From a bacterium (GTDB lineage: Bacteria; Bacteroidota; Rhodothermia; Balneolales; M1805), in NCBI GenBank assembly GCA_006226965.1, contig SBGQ01000117.1:1-44995 (forward strand): a stretch of DNA of 44,995 nucleotides, read 5' to 3'. A program made the translations under genes and the position numbers. The stretch's first letter is position 1, and each line of letters opens with the position of its first letter. Below are positions 26,748 to 36,941 of the stretch, piece by piece. A model generated the notes under the pieces. The model made no database searches. It was not told the origin of the DNA and saw only the letters and a program-made list of their open reading frames with translations.

Positions 26748-28172
26748 TTAACTTTGAGGTTTTGAAAAACCTGTTCTCGTCATTTCACCCCAGTTTTTTT
26801 TACCTCTCCACAAGTCCCAGTTCCCCTTAATTGCATTCCAAGAATTCAAAATGTGATAAACAAACGGTTCTGTTAGTACTGTAAAAATTAAGGCAGAAAT
26901 GTATCTGAGCTTTCGATATTGCGGAAAAGAGAATTCTTCAAAAGCGAGACTTAGCGTAGTAACAAATATCGCAAACGTATATACCAAGGTTAAAAACAGG
27001 CCGAAATAGTACCAATTCACTAAACCAAAATAGGTCATAGCTAAAATCAAAAAGATTCCTGAAAACTCTAGAATCGGCGCAAGCCATTCGAACAAAAACC
27101 AGAACGGATAGCTGATTAAGCCCATTACACCATATTTCGGATTTAAAAACAAGTCTTTATGAGTCCATAGTGTTTCAATTGTACCTCTGGTCCAACGGTT
27201 TCTTTGGCGCGAAAATATCTTGTAACTCATTGGCGCTTCTGTCCAGCACAAAGGTTCAGGCACAAAGGCTACCTCGTATTTCTCTTTTATCTGATGCATG
27301 TGTTTACGCATACGAACAACCAGTTCCATGTCTTCACCAACCGTATGTTTATTGTATCCGCCAACAGCCATTACTATTGCTTTATCGAACACACCAAAAG
27401 CACCTGAGATCAACATTAACCCGTTAATTTCTGCCCAAGCCATTCTTCCCATCAAAAATGCACGTAAATATTCAACTACCTGATGACGAGGTAAAAATGC
27501 TTTCGGCAAACGCACTTGTGTAATATTTCCGTTTAAAAATTCACATTCATTTGCAATACGAACAACGCCACCCGTAGCAATAACACGTTTTTGAGAATCC
27601 ATAAACGGACGCATCATATGAATAAACGCATCTTGTTGAATAATGCAGTCCACATCTATACTGGCAAAATATTCATGTGATAAAATATTTATACCGGCAT
27701 TTAAGGCGTCAGCTTTGCCCCCGTTTACTTTATCAACCACTACCAATCTACGAAAAGCCGGATTTTCTGATTTATACACCGCTTTAATTTCATTCGATGC
27801 CACTTTGTATTGAACAGCGAAATCAACTTTTACGAGCTGAAACGTGTTTATACATTTTTGTAGAGTATCATCTTTGGAACCGTCATTAATCACAATGATT
27901 TCCAAATTCGGATAGTTCAAAGAAAATAAAGACCGGATATTATCTACTACGGTTGCACTTTCGTTGTAAGCCGGAGCTAGGATGGACAATGGCGGAATAA
28001 AATCTGAGCTCATGAACGATTGTTCATCAAAGAAAAGCTTCCTTCTTTTGTATCTGCGCATTCCCTTAAATGCAAAAAAAACATGCGCTAAGTAGAAAAT
28101 GGAAACAGATACTGCGTAGATAAAAATAAATCCGTTAAATGCGTAGTAAGCCCAAATTAGTGAATCACTCAT
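26748..28172 (-). CDS. Processive family-2 glycosyltransferase, membrane-bound
   Basis: A 474-residue GT2 enzyme of the PgaC/BcsA/hyaluronan-synthase type. An N-terminal membrane helix (about residues 8-35) is followed by the cytosolic GT-A domain with INDGSKDD (UDP-binding), D173-V-D175, the acceptor acid pair E280-D281 and Q323-x-x-R326-W327. Several C-terminal helices follow. These residues mark enzymes that polymerise and export a polysaccharide from UDP-sugars. There is no PilZ domain. The ATG at 28172 overlaps the preceding stop (TAATG) with GGAG 8 bases upstream; an in-frame TTG four codons earlier is less likely. It is the last gene of a five-gene operon. The polymer is unknown. Confidence 0.85.
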   Translation of the reverse strand: MSDSLIWAYYAFNGFIFIYAVSVSIFYLAHVFFAFKGMRRYKRRKLFFDEQSFMSSDFIPPLSILAPAYNESATVVDNIRSLFSLNYPNLEIIVINDGSKDDTLQKCINTFQLVKVDFAVQYKVASNEIKAVYKSENPAFRRLVVVDKVNGGKADALNAGINILSHEYFASIDVDCIIQQDAFIHMMRPFMDSQKRVIATGGVVRIANECEFLNGNITQVRLPKAFLPRHQVVEYLRAFLMGRMAWAEINGLMLISGAFGVFDKAIVMAVGGYNKHTVGEDMELVVRMRKHMHQIKEKYEVAFVPEPLCWTEAPMSYKIFSRQRNRWTRGTIETLWTHKDLFLNPKYGVMGLISYPFWFLFEWLAPILEFSGIFLILAMTYFGLVNWYYFGLFLTLVYTFAIFVTTLSLAFEEFSFPQYRKLRYISALIFTVLTEPFVYHILNSWNAIKGNWDLWRGKKNWGEMTRTGFSKPQS

Positions 28173-29614
28173 TATAATCTCCAATCCAACACATGTTTTG
28201 AAAGTTTACTTTGAATGCTCATTTCTTCTTTATTGATTAATTCCATGTGCGCGTACCCGTTACTAACGTTTGCAAGACCTTTAGCAGCAGCAAGTCTCAG
28301 CGACTCATCAAGTTCTTCATTTTCAAAGATATTCAGGAAAAAACCATCGTCTTCTGTTATTAAAACACTAATTACATCAATTATCTGAATCTTTTCATGA
28401 ATAGCGGCTTCATCAAAGTAGGTTTTTAGAATATCTACCGATTCGATATAGGTGAGCGATTTACAAGCTGATAAAACGCGCATTCTTACAGTTGTATTCG
28501 CATGTCGTAAAAAAGAGAGAATCGTTGACGAACTTTCCGTTTTATTAAATTGAATGGCGATACGAATCACTAATCCAAGAACAGTTGCTAATTCTGTTTC
28601 AAAATGTGATGCTTCCAAATGAATTTCATTCGTATTGTAACGTTCCAAGGCTTTTAAAATCTGTACCTGTTCCCAATCAGTTAACTCAAATCTGATTCCG
28701 CTTAAAAATGATAAGGGTTTATCATTTCTGAGTCTGATTAACGCAATAATCGCCTGAATTCGAACCTGTCGATTCCTATCTGAGACTAAAACTTTAAGTG
28801 TCGGGATGGCCTCTTTTACATTCATTTTACCCGAAATATTAGCCGCTTTTGCCCTATTACTCCATCTTATGGAATGCAAGTTTTTAAGAGCCATTTTTTC
28901 CAGTTCATGTTCATGATACATGCGTTCAATTAATAGCTGAGAATCCCCCAAAAAATTATCGTGAATCTTGCTTAATAAATGCGCCAAAATGGTTTTCTGA
29001 AAACCCGTTTTAGCTACAGACTTTTGAGTAAAGCGTTGCAAATAATGTGAGTCTTGCACGTTTTCATCACTGAATAAAAATGAACTGATAATCTCTTCAT
29101 AATGCTCAATAAGGCGTTTTTTTCTAACAGCTACTCTGTTTTTTGTAATCCGACTAACGAAAATAATTATGATGGTAATTCCTGTAATCAGCACAAAAAA
29201 GGCATCAAGTTTTAATACCCAATTGGTGATTGGATCCGGATGATTAAAAAGCGGGATATCTAAATCATGTTGAGAAGGTGTATCAAACGTATTTATTACT
29301 GCTTTTGACGGCTGAATATCTTTGGGCTCAGCAAGAACTTCTGATTTTGTTACTTGTTTTGAGGTCGTTTTAATTGGATTATGCTCTCTTTTCGATAACC
29401 AAACGGTATCGCCCACTTCGATTGATTCAGGATGTTTAATCTGCGGATTAAATGTTAGTAAAGCGGTCTGCTTAAAGTTGTATTTCAAGCTAATTCGAAA
29501 GAAGTTTTCATTCTTACCGACAATATGAAATTTTTTATCCGCTACATTTTGCCCTGAAACCGATTGTATTAAGCCCCAAATTAGAATGCTTATATGTAGA
29601 GTAAATACGTTCAT
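28172..29614 (-). CDS. LysM - transmembrane - HEAT repeat protein
   Basis: A 480-residue protein. A signal peptide (residues 1-21) leads to a LysM-like domain at about 28-76 (HIVGKNENFFRISLKYNF, then NPQ and EVGDTVWLS), a low-complexity linker, one membrane helix (about 137-155), and a cytoplasmic part with HEAT-like repeats (about 240-475). LysM domains bind peptidoglycan or chitin-like glycans, and HEAT repeats make protein contacts. The protein may therefore connect the wall, the regulator upstream and the glycosyltransferase downstream; this is inference. ATG at 29614 overlaps the regulator stop (TGATG), and the gene ends in a TAATG overlap with the glycosyltransferase. Confidence 0.75.
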   Translation of the reverse strand: MNVFTLHISILIWGLIQSVSGQNVADKKFHIVGKNENFFRISLKYNFKQTALLTFNPQIKHPESIEVGDTVWLSKREHNPIKTTSKQVTKSEVLAEPKDIQPSKAVINTFDTPSQHDLDIPLFNHPDPITNWVLKLDAFFVLITGITIIIIFVSRITKNRVAVRKKRLIEHYEEIISSFLFSDENVQDSHYLQRFTQKSVAKTGFQKTILAHLLSKIHDNFLGDSQLLIERMYHEHELEKMALKNLHSIRWSNRAKAANISGKMNVKEAIPTLKVLVSDRNRQVRIQAIIALIRLRNDKPLSFLSGIRFELTDWEQVQILKALERYNTNEIHLEASHFETELATVLGLVIRIAIQFNKTESSSTILSFLRHANTTVRMRVLSACKSLTYIESVDILKTYFDEAAIHEKIQIIDVISVLITEDDGFFLNIFENEELDESLRLAAAKGLANVSNGYAHMELINKEEMSIQSKLSKHVLDWRL

Positions 29615-29985
29615 CAAACAGATAAAAATCGTTTAACTCGTATTGATAACTCGATAGGACTAAATGGTTTAGACACAAAATCGTCTGCACCGATTTTAAA
29701 CGCATCTAATATTACATTTTCCTGAGATGATGCGGATAATACAATTACTTTAATCGGCGGATTGCATTCGTTTTTCGCAATCTGTATAAGCTCTCTACCA
29801 TTAATAAACGGCAACATCAAATCCGTAATCATCAACTTGGGCGGATTTTCGAGAAGAATTTTCTTCGCTTCCAATCCATTTTTAGCAATGGAAATTTTGT
29901 AATTCTCTTTTTTAAGACGAAACTCCAAAGTTTTTAAAATCAACTCATCGTCTTCTACGATAAGTATGCTTTCTGAATTCGACAT
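29614..29985 (-). CDS. Single-domain response regulator (receiver only)
   Basis: A 123-residue stand-alone receiver domain. The acidic pocket is E11-D12-D13, the phospho-acceptor is D55 in ITDLMLPF, the switch residue is S84 in LSASS, and the conserved lysine is K106 in SKPF. There is no output domain, so it must act by protein contact. It follows the hybrid kinase by 4 bases and overlaps the LysM-HEAT gene by one, so its likely partner is that protein or the glycosyltransferase. Confidence 0.92.
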   Translation of the reverse strand: MSNSESILIVEDDELILKTLEFRLKKENYKISIAKNGLEAKKILLENPPKLMITDLMLPFINGRELIQIAKNECNPPIKVIVLSASSQENVILDAFKIGADDFVSKPFSPIELSIRVKRFLSV

Positions 29986-29989
29986 GGTT

Positions 29990-32581
29990 TTATAGATAAA
30001 ATGGTGAGTTTTTTAATTGTTTAATCCCAATTTCGCTTAAGGTTTTTAACGATTTAACATGTTTAGTAACACTTTCAACCTTATTCCCTTTTGCATCAAG
30101 TTCAATTTGTTCAAATTCGTTCCTGAGTTTTGAAAAACCGACAACACCGGCAGATGATTTTAACCGATGGCTTAATTCGATTACTTCCGACCAATTCCCT
30201 TCATTGGTATAGGAAATCAAACTCTCAATATTCGTATCTATTTGGTTGATAAAGGTATTGATGAGTTCACTTGAGAAATCCTTATCCCCGTCTGATATTT
30301 CTTGCAAATAATTAAAATCAATCAGATTTTCATCAAGTGAATTACTAACAACGTGATTTGCTTTATCTGTATAAAACTTAATTTTTTGAATCAGTTCAAC
30401 AGGCTTGAAAGGCTTCGAGAGATAATCATTCATTCCGGCCTGAATACATTTCTCACGTTCACCCGAAATGGTATGCGCCGTCATGGCGATTATCGGTACA
30501 GAATTATTCAAATTATTGCGAATAATATGCGTGGTTTGGTAACCGTCTAATTCTGGCAATTGGATATCCATCAAAATGATATCAAAGGAATCATTGAATT
30601 TTAAAAATTCGAGCGCTTTTTTACCCGTTTCTGCGACTAAAATCTTCACATTTAGTTTTTCAAGTAACTTAACTGCCAACTTTGAATTCATCGGATTGTC
30701 TTCAACCAAAAGCACTGAAATTCCGGATAAATCATTGTCTGATACAGAAATAGCCGTTAATGACTTATAATCATTTATCTGTTTTTCATTCGGCATTTTA
30801 TAGGGCAAGGAAATCGTAAATGTTGTCCCCATGTACTCTTTACTATCAACCGAAATACTCCCTGATTGCAATTCCACCAAATTTTTTACGATGCTTAAGC
30901 CTAAACCTGTTCCGCCGTATTCTCGCGAATGTGAATCATCAACTTGCTCAAAACGGTTAAAAATAGCGTTCAATTTATGTGCAGGAATACCAATTCCGGT
31001 ATCTCTAACCATAATCTCAAGTGTTGTTTCCACTTGCGTTTCAGAAAGCAGTTTAATTATAAGTGTCACCTTACCCGCATCGGTGAATTTTATTGCATTG
31101 TTGATAAGGTTTATCAGAATTTGAGTTAATCGATTCGGGTCGCCAAGTAAATATTCGGGCAAATCATCTTCAAAATCGACATCAAGTACAATCCCTTTTT
31201 GATTGGCTTTAGGCTTGAACATCACAATAAGTGAACGCAAAAGTTGCTCGGGTGAAAACATCGTGCTTTCGAGTTTCATCATACCGGCATCCATTTTTGA
31301 TAAATCTAATATATCGTTAATAATATGTAGCAGATTTTCGCCGGAAGTATGAATTGCTCGAATAAAATCGCGCTGTTCTTCATTTAATTGAGTGTTTTCC
31401 AACAAGTCTGAAAATCCGATTATGGCATTTAACGGAGTTCGAATTTCATGACTCATATTAGCCATAAAACTCTCTTTAGCTTTTATGCCTTCATCTTTCA
31501 CATTCATGGCTGACTTTAACTCAATATTAGCCTCAATTAAAGTTGAAACATCATTAATTGAAACCAATACGATATCAAGCTGTTCAGATTCTACGTCAAA
31601 AATTGGTGTAGATTTTATATTGATATGAAGTTCTTTTGAGTCAGTTTTAATGATATAATGGTCGGAGAATTGTTCTTTTTCGTTGATACAAACCGAAACC
31701 GGATTCTTAACTTTTCTATGTGATGAACTCAAATCCAAATTTAAAAGTGCAAACACATCGTCAGCCGGAGTACCAAAATTAAAACTGCGTTTGAATAACT
31801 TTTGTGCTTCGGCATTTATAAAAGCAAGTTTTTCTTGATGATTAAACACCAGTATTGCACTGGTTACATTGTCTAAAATGTTATTCAGGTACTTTTCACT
31901 GGCTTCAACACGCAAAATGATATTCGATTTTTCTTTGATTTCTTTGAACAGCCAAACAGCCGATGCAATCACAAAAAAGAAAATGAGTCCAATCGATAAA
32001 AACTGATAGATATACACTTTTTTGGCGTTTTCTGATGCTAAATCAAAGCGTGTTTTCAATAATTCACGTTCATTATTTTGCAAGAAAGCAATTCCGTTTT
32101 TTATCTGATTCATCAGCAAGCTACCGCGCTCAGTACGAATTAATTCAGCTGCTCTTTCATTTCCGAACTCTTGTGAGGCGGTTAATACAGAATCCGAGAA
32201 TTGTATTTTTTGGTTGATTATCTTCTCAACGCGTAACAATTCAGAAGTTTGAGCGGCATTATCTGAAATCAGCTTTTTAAGTTCATCTAACTGATCTTGA
32301 ATTTTAGGTTTCGTTTCATCCAGAACATTTTCAAAGGATTGGATGCCGGTAATAACATAACCTCTGTTCGAACTTTCAATTTCCTGAATATCCCCGATTA
32401 AGGTCTCCAATCTCAAAATTACGTCTTGTGTGTGTAATACACGTTCATTTGCGCTTACCAGCATGGAGTTACTGTAAATCGAGAATCCGACTAATACAAC
32501 TACAAGAATGAGTCCGACGGTTAATCCGACTATGATTTTTGTATTGTTTGTACCGTAATTAAAAGCGCGTTTCAGCCACAT
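29990..32581 (-). CDS. Hybrid histidine kinase (CHASE3-PAS-HisKA-HATPase-REC-Hpt)
   Basis: An 863-residue phosphorelay kinase. A membrane helix (about 15-36), a CHASE3-like periplasmic helical sensor (about 37-185, with ESSNRGYVITG) and a second helix (about 190-212) are followed by a PAS domain (about 228-350). The kinase histidine is H378 in NMSHEIRTP, the N box NLINNAIKFT, and G2 TGLGLSIV. A receiver follows with D672 (LMDIQLPE), then an Hpt domain with H805 (LSHRLKSSA). All steps of a four-step relay are in one chain except the final receiver, which is probably the next gene, 4 bases downstream. Confidence 0.92.
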   Translation of the reverse strand: MWLKRAFNYGTNNTKIIVGLTVGLILVVVLVGFSIYSNSMLVSANERVLHTQDVILRLETLIGDIQEIESSNRGYVITGIQSFENVLDETKPKIQDQLDELKKLISDNAAQTSELLRVEKIINQKIQFSDSVLTASQEFGNERAAELIRTERGSLLMNQIKNGIAFLQNNERELLKTRFDLASENAKKVYIYQFLSIGLIFFFVIASAVWLFKEIKEKSNIILRVEASEKYLNNILDNVTSAILVFNHQEKLAFINAEAQKLFKRSFNFGTPADDVFALLNLDLSSSHRKVKNPVSVCINEKEQFSDHYIIKTDSKELHINIKSTPIFDVESEQLDIVLVSINDVSTLIEANIELKSAMNVKDEGIKAKESFMANMSHEIRTPLNAIIGFSDLLENTQLNEEQRDFIRAIHTSGENLLHIINDILDLSKMDAGMMKLESTMFSPEQLLRSLIVMFKPKANQKGIVLDVDFEDDLPEYLLGDPNRLTQILINLINNAIKFTDAGKVTLIIKLLSETQVETTLEIMVRDTGIGIPAHKLNAIFNRFEQVDDSHSREYGGTGLGLSIVKNLVELQSGSISVDSKEYMGTTFTISLPYKMPNEKQINDYKSLTAISVSDNDLSGISVLLVEDNPMNSKLAVKLLEKLNVKILVAETGKKALEFLKFNDSFDIILMDIQLPELDGYQTTHIIRNNLNNSVPIIAMTAHTISGEREKCIQAGMNDYLSKPFKPVELIQKIKFYTDKANHVVSNSLDENLIDFNYLQEISDGDKDFSSELINTFINQIDTNIESLISYTNEGNWSEVIELSHRLKSSAGVVGFSKLRNEFEQIELDAKGNKVESVTKHVKSLKTLSEIGIKQLKNSPFYL

Positions 32582-32595
32582 AATTCCTGCTTCAC

Positions 32596-33402
32596 TTAAA
32601 ACGTGTAACTCAAACCGAAATCAAACAGATACGATTGAACATATCTACCCTGTTGGAATAACAATTCCTGGCTTGCAAAAGCTAAAGTGAGTTGCGCGCC
32701 CCAATGTGTAGATAGTTTCTTTACACCGGTTGCACTAATTGAACTGTTATTCAGCAAGATATTTGTAGTACTTAAATCTGCATTTCCTAATTGATTGATA
32801 AGCACATCAGGCGACCATCCTCGGTTCAATAAGATGCTGATTTTATCACCCTTATCATTGAAGAAATAATGAGTTGACAGTAAAATTGAAAGTCCTGTAT
32901 CACTTTCGGATAGAATCATAAACGGACGAATACTAAAAAGCCATTTATGCCAATACAAACTGGATGACGCAGTAATTAAATGTGTTGTATTGGTTCTAAA
33001 ATCGATATATCGATAACCTATGGAATGCTCCATTTTGTCAGGAATCGGGACAAACCATTCTAAGCCAAATCGTTTTTCAGGAAATAAACCTGAATTCGAA
33101 AATGCGGCACCTATATACGCGTATTGCTTAAACGGCAATAAAGGATAGGCTTCTAATTCGTATTGTAAACCCTGCTGATTAAATCTGTCCGTCCAGTTTA
33201 GCTTGGGAATTACGGTTCCAAATTGAGATGATTTGTAGTGATAAGAAATGCTTGAAACATGTGTGGGCTCGTACACATCGCTAAATGTTTGATACGAATA
33301 ATTTGCATGAACAGATTGCTGTGCTTTAACAGTGAATACACCAACTAAACAACCAAAAATGAAGAGAAAAAGTGACTTAAGTTTCAACGAAATTGATAGC
33401 AA
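32596..33402 (-). CDS. YaiO-like outer-membrane beta-barrel protein
   Basis: A 268-residue protein with a signal peptide (cleavage likely after VKAQ, about residue 28), alternating beta strands throughout and a terminal aromatic strand ending in LSYTF, typical of outer-membrane barrels. Spacing of aromatic residues and repeated motifs such as GYRYIDF and LSTHYFF resemble the YaiO family. It is the first gene of the operon, 14 bases before the hybrid kinase. It may form the exit route for the polymer made by the glycosyltransferase; that is inference. No ATG exists near the start, so initiation at TTG 33402 is the best choice. Confidence 0.7.
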   Translation of the reverse strand: MLSISLKLKSLFLFIFGCLVGVFTVKAQQSVHANYSYQTFSDVYEPTHVSSISYHYKSSQFGTVIPKLNWTDRFNQQGLQYELEAYPLLPFKQYAYIGAAFSNSGLFPEKRFGLEWFVPIPDKMEHSIGYRYIDFRTNTTHLITASSSLYWHKWLFSIRPFMILSESDTGLSILLSTHYFFNDKGDKISILLNRGWSPDVLINQLGNADLSTTNILLNNSSISATGVKKLSTHWGAQLTLAFASQELLFQQGRYVQSYLFDFGLSYTF

Positions 33403-33445
33403 GTAACAAATTGAGAAAGTGCCACATGTTACCTTTTTTAGAGGA

Positions 33446-33472
33446 AATAAAAAAGGGAGACTGAGCTCCCTT
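33446..33472 (-). terminator. Terminator after leuS
   Basis: Perfect 7-bp stem AAGGGAG/CTCCCTT (33453-33472) with a six-base loop, followed on the minus strand by a T-rich run. It lies 8 bases after the leuS stop and upstream of the YaiO-like gene. Confidence 0.85.
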
Positions 33473-33480
33473 AATAATTT

Positions 33481-36096
33481 CTAAGCTTTTACTACAATAT
33501 TGACAATTCGCTTGGGAACGAAAATCTCTTTTACGATTTCAGCGCCGTCCACATATTTGGCAACACCTTCCAATTTTTTGGCTTCTGTGAGTACAATGTC
33601 TTTGTTATCTGCATCTGCCATAGCGATTTTGAGCTCTCCTCTTAGTTTTCCGTTTACCTGAATTCCATAGGTAAATTCATCATCTACTAAATATTTAGCA
33701 TCAAATGCAGGCCATTTGGTGTAAGAAAGTTCTTCTTTTTGTCCCATTAAAGCCCAAACTTCTTCAGCGACGTGAGGAGCAAACGGATTTAAAACCTGAG
33801 CAAAAGATTTCATCACCGAAATCGGTTTTACTTCCCATTTAGCAGCATCGTTTACAAACACCATCATTGCAGAAATAGCCGTATTAAATTTAAACTCGGT
33901 AATATCTTCTGTTACTTTTTTGATGAGAGTGTGCAAAGCTTTTAACTGCTCTTTGCTTGGATTTGCTTCTTTTATGGTGGAATCTAACTCAGAAGTTTCT
34001 ACTTCGTCATTTACATACAAACGATAGGCACGTTTTAAGAAACGATACACACCTTCCACTCCACGCATCGACCAAGGTTTAACTTGTTCTAATGGCCCCA
34101 TGAACATTTCATACAAGCGCAAAGAATCTGCACCGTATTGGTCAATTACATCGTCCGGATTTATCACATTCCCGCGAGATTTCGACATTTTGTGCGATTT
34201 AGCCTCAACCGGAGTTTGTGTTCCTTTTATAAAGAAAGTATCTCCTTTTTTCTCAACTTCATCTTCACTCAGTTTTACGGGAGTTAAATGGTCAATTGAA
34301 TCTAAGCCTTTAGTTGAAACAAATTCACCTGCTTCATTTTTGAAAGCCGTGTATTCCATTTCACCTAAAATCATACCCTGATTGATCAGTTTTTGGAAAG
34401 GTTCATTTGTTGAAACAATACCGGCATCAAACAATACTTTATGCCAGAAACGAGCATATAACAAGTGTAAAACAGCATGTTCTGCCCCGCCCACGTATAA
34501 ATCAACCGGCATCCAATACTTTTCTAACTCGGGATCAACCGGTCCACCTTGATAATTTGGTGAGATGTAACGCAAGTAATACCAACAACTTCCAGCCCAT
34601 TGTGGCATGGTGTTCGTTTCACGCAAACCCTCTTTTCCTGTTTCAGGGTCAGTTATTTTTAACCAGTCTTCCGCTTTTGCCAAAGGAGGTTCACCTGTTC
34701 CGGTCGGTTCGTACGATTCAACTTTTGGTAAAGTAATCGGCAAATGTTCTTCTGAAAGTGCTTTAGGTTCACCATCAACATGAATAATCGGGAAAGGTTC
34801 GCCCCAATAACGCTGTCTGGAGAATAACCAATCGCGTAAACGATAATTCACGCTTTTTTGTCCTAAAGCTTTGCTTTCCAACCAATTGATGATGGTTTCT
34901 TTTGCCTGAGGAACTTTTAATCCGTTTAAACTAATTTCATCATTAGCCGAATTAACAGCCACTCCGTTTTGATTATCTGTAAAAGCCGCTTCCTGAACAT
35001 TTCCGCCTGAAACTACTTCAACAATCTCTAAATCGAATTTCTTAGCGAATTCCCAATCACGTTCATCATGACCCGGAACGGCCATAATAGCCCCTGTTCC
35101 GTATCCCATCAACACATAATCAGCAATCCAAATTGGAATTTGTTTGCCATTAACCGGATTTACAGCATAAGCGCCAGTAAACACGCCTGTTTTGTTTTTT
35201 GCTAATTCAGTGCGGTCTAAATCTGATTTTGTAGCTGCTTCGTCTTTATAGGTTTGTACAGCCGCTTTGTTTTCTTGTGTTGTGATGACATCAACCAAAG
35301 GATGTTCGGGTGATAAAACCATGTACGTAGCACCAAACAAGGTGTCCGGACGTGTGGTGAATACTCGAATTTTTGCATTATGCGCAGCTAAACTGAAATC
35401 TACTTCTGCCCCGATGGATTTCCCGATCCAGTTACGTTGCATTTCTTTGATAGATTCGGGCCAATCAACACCGTCAATATCTTGTAATAGACGCTCTGCA
35501 TAGGCTGTAATTTTTAACATCCACTGGCGCATCGGCTTTCTGATAACAGGAAAACCGCCGACTTCAGATTTACCGTCAATGACTTCTTCATTGGCTAAAA
35601 CGGTTCCTAATGCCGGACACCAGTTTACAGGAGCAAACGACTCATAGGCTAAACCGCGCTTGTGTAACTGCAAGAAAATCCACTGTGTCCATTTAAAATA
35701 ATCAGGGTCAGTTGTGTTTACTTCTCTGTCCCAATCATACGAAAAACCAATGGCCTGCAATTGTTTACGAAAGCGATCGATATTCTTTTGAGTCGTAATT
35801 GCAGGATGTGTTCCTGTTTTGATGGCATATTGTTCAGCCGGTAAACCAAATGCATCCCAACCGATTGGATGTAACACATTAAAACCGTTCATTCGCTTAA
35901 AGCGAGCAATAATATCAGTAGCGGTATAACCTTCCGGGTGCCCAACGTGCAAACCTGCTCCTGATGGATACGGAAACATATCGAGTACATAATATTTGGG
36001 TTTGCTGCGGTCGGATTCGTCCGTTTTAAAGGTTTTGTTTTTTACCCAATATTCCTGCCATTTCGGTTCAATCTGAGATGGATTATATGTACTCAT
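33481..36096 (-). CDS. leuS: Leucine--tRNA ligase
   Basis: An 871-residue class Ia leucyl-tRNA synthetase that charges tRNA-Leu. The HIGH-type signature is HVGHPEG (about residues 51-57), the KMSKS loop is KMSKSRG near residue 635, and the editing domain lies between ([15 protein letters not shown] and the [17 protein letters not shown] stretch). Length is normal for the bacterial enzyme. It is a single-gene transcript ended by a strong terminator. Confidence 0.97.
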   Translation of the reverse strand: MSTYNPSQIEPKWQEYWVKNKTFKTDESDRSKPKYYVLDMFPYPSGAGLHVGHPEGYTATDIIARFKRMNGFNVLHPIGWDAFGLPAEQYAIKTGTHPAITTQKNIDRFRKQLQAIGFSYDWDREVNTTDPDYFKWTQWIFLQLHKRGLAYESFAPVNWCPALGTVLANEEVIDGKSEVGGFPVIRKPMRQWMLKITAYAERLLQDIDGVDWPESIKEMQRNWIGKSIGAEVDFSLAAHNAKIRVFTTRPDTLFGATYMVLSPEHPLVDVITTQENKAAVQTYKDEAATKSDLDRTELAKNKTGVFTGAYAVNPVNGKQIPIWIADYVLMGYGTGAIMAVPGHDERDWEFAKKFDLEIVEVVSGGNVQEAAFTDNQNGVAVNSANDEISLNGLKVPQAKETIINWLESKALGQKSVNYRLRDWLFSRQRYWGEPFPIIHVDGEPKALSEEHLPITLPKVESYEPTGTGEPPLAKAEDWLKITDPETGKEGLRETNTMPQWAGSCWYYLRYISPNYQGGPVDPELEKYWMPVDLYVGGAEHAVLHLLYARFWHKVLFDAGIVSTNEPFQKLINQGMILGEMEYTAFKNEAGEFVSTKGLDSIDHLTPVKLSEDEVEKKGDTFFIKGTQTPVEAKSHKMSKSRGNVINPDDVIDQYGADSLRLYEMFMGPLEQVKPWSMRGVEGVYRFLKRAYRLYVNDEVETSELDSTIKEANPSKEQLKALHTLIKKVTEDITEFKFNTAISAMMVFVNDAAKWEVKPISVMKSFAQVLNPFAPHVAEEVWALMGQKEELSYTKWPAFDAKYLVDDEFTYGIQVNGKLRGELKIAMADADNKDIVLTEAKKLEGVAKYVDGAEIVKEIFVPKRIVNIVVKA

Positions 36097-36135
36097 GATA
36101 CTTTTAAAAATCTATTATTTTGATGTAAACGGGGC

Positions 36136-36143
36136 GAAATATA
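36136..36143 (-). promoter_or_regulatory. Candidate -7 element of the leuS promoter
   Basis: TATATTTC on the minus strand matches TAnnTTTG at 7 of 8 positions, about 40 bases before the leuS ATG, in the 155-base divergent gap with the carbonic anhydrase gene. The -33 element is unclear. Confidence 0.35.
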
Positions 36144-36251
36144 CGATTTTTTACACCTGAAAGGAGAGCATTTTGAAGCATTTGCTTGTTTTGTAGAATT
36201 GCCTTCACCTATCTTGCTTAATCAAAATACCATTCAACGAAATTGTAGAAC

Positions 36252-36893
36252 ATGGAAAAGTATTACCAGATTTTTGAGAAGAATAAAAAGTGGGTTGAAG
36301 AGCATAAAGCCTCAGATAAGGATTTCTTTAAACAGCTTGCAGAAGGGCAAAATCCTGATTTCTTATATATAGGATGTAGTGACAGCCGTGTAACCGCAGA
36401 AGAAATGACCGGTTCAAAACCCGGAGAAATGTTTGTGCACCGTAACATTGCAAACGTAATCAGCAATACCGATTTGAATGCCATGAGTGTAATTGAATAC
36501 GCCGTGAGCTATTTAAAAGTAGATCATATTGTGGTTTGCGGACACTATTACTGCGGTGGTGTTAAAGCAGCTATGGAAAGCAAAGATTACGGGATATTAA
36601 ATCCTTGGCTTCGAAATATTCGTGATGTGTATCGCCTTCATCAAAAAGAATTAGACAGCATTTCTAATGCGGATGACCGTTACCAACGATTGGTGGAATT
36701 AAACGTGCTGGAACAATGTATAAACGTAACGAAAACGGCTGCAGTGCAAAAACGCTATTTGAGTGACGGTTACCCTAAAGTGCACGGTTGGGTGTTTGAT
36801 ATTAAAACCGGGCATTTAATCGACTTAAAGTTTGATTTTGAGGAAAACCTCAAACACATTCGTGAAATTTATGACTTAGGTCATTCGGTATAG
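36252..36893 (+). CDS. can: Beta-class carbonic anhydrase
   Basis: A 213-residue beta-carbonic anhydrase that interconverts CO2 and bicarbonate. The zinc ligands are C42 (in CSDSR), H98 and C101 (in GHYYCGG), and the D44-R46 dyad is intact. There is no signal peptide, so it is cytosolic. It stands alone between divergent leuS and the M16 genes and is followed by a strong terminator. Confidence 0.95.
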   Translation: MEKYYQIFEKNKKWVEEHKASDKDFFKQLAEGQNPDFLYIGCSDSRVTAEEMTGSKPGEMFVHRNIANVISNTDLNAMSVIEYAVSYLKVDHIVVCGHYYCGGVKAAMESKDYGILNPWLRNIRDVYRLHQKELDSISNADDRYQRLVELNVLEQCINVTKTAAVQKRYLSDGYPKVHGWVFDIKTGHLIDLKFDFEENLKHIREIYDLGHSV

Positions 36894-36916
36894 CTCATTA
36901 TTTAATTTTGATTAAT

Positions 36917-36941
36917 TCCCTCGCAAGAGGGATTTTTTTTT
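36917..36941 (+). terminator. Terminator after the carbonic anhydrase gene
   Basis: Stem TCCCTC/GAGGGA with a GCAA tetraloop followed by nine T residues, 23 bases after the stop codon. Confidence 0.88.

Noticed and set aside
26748-28172. Cellulose synthase (BcsA)
   Set aside because: No PilZ domain, shorter than BcsA, and no bcsB/C/Z neighbours; only the general processive GT2 motifs are shared.
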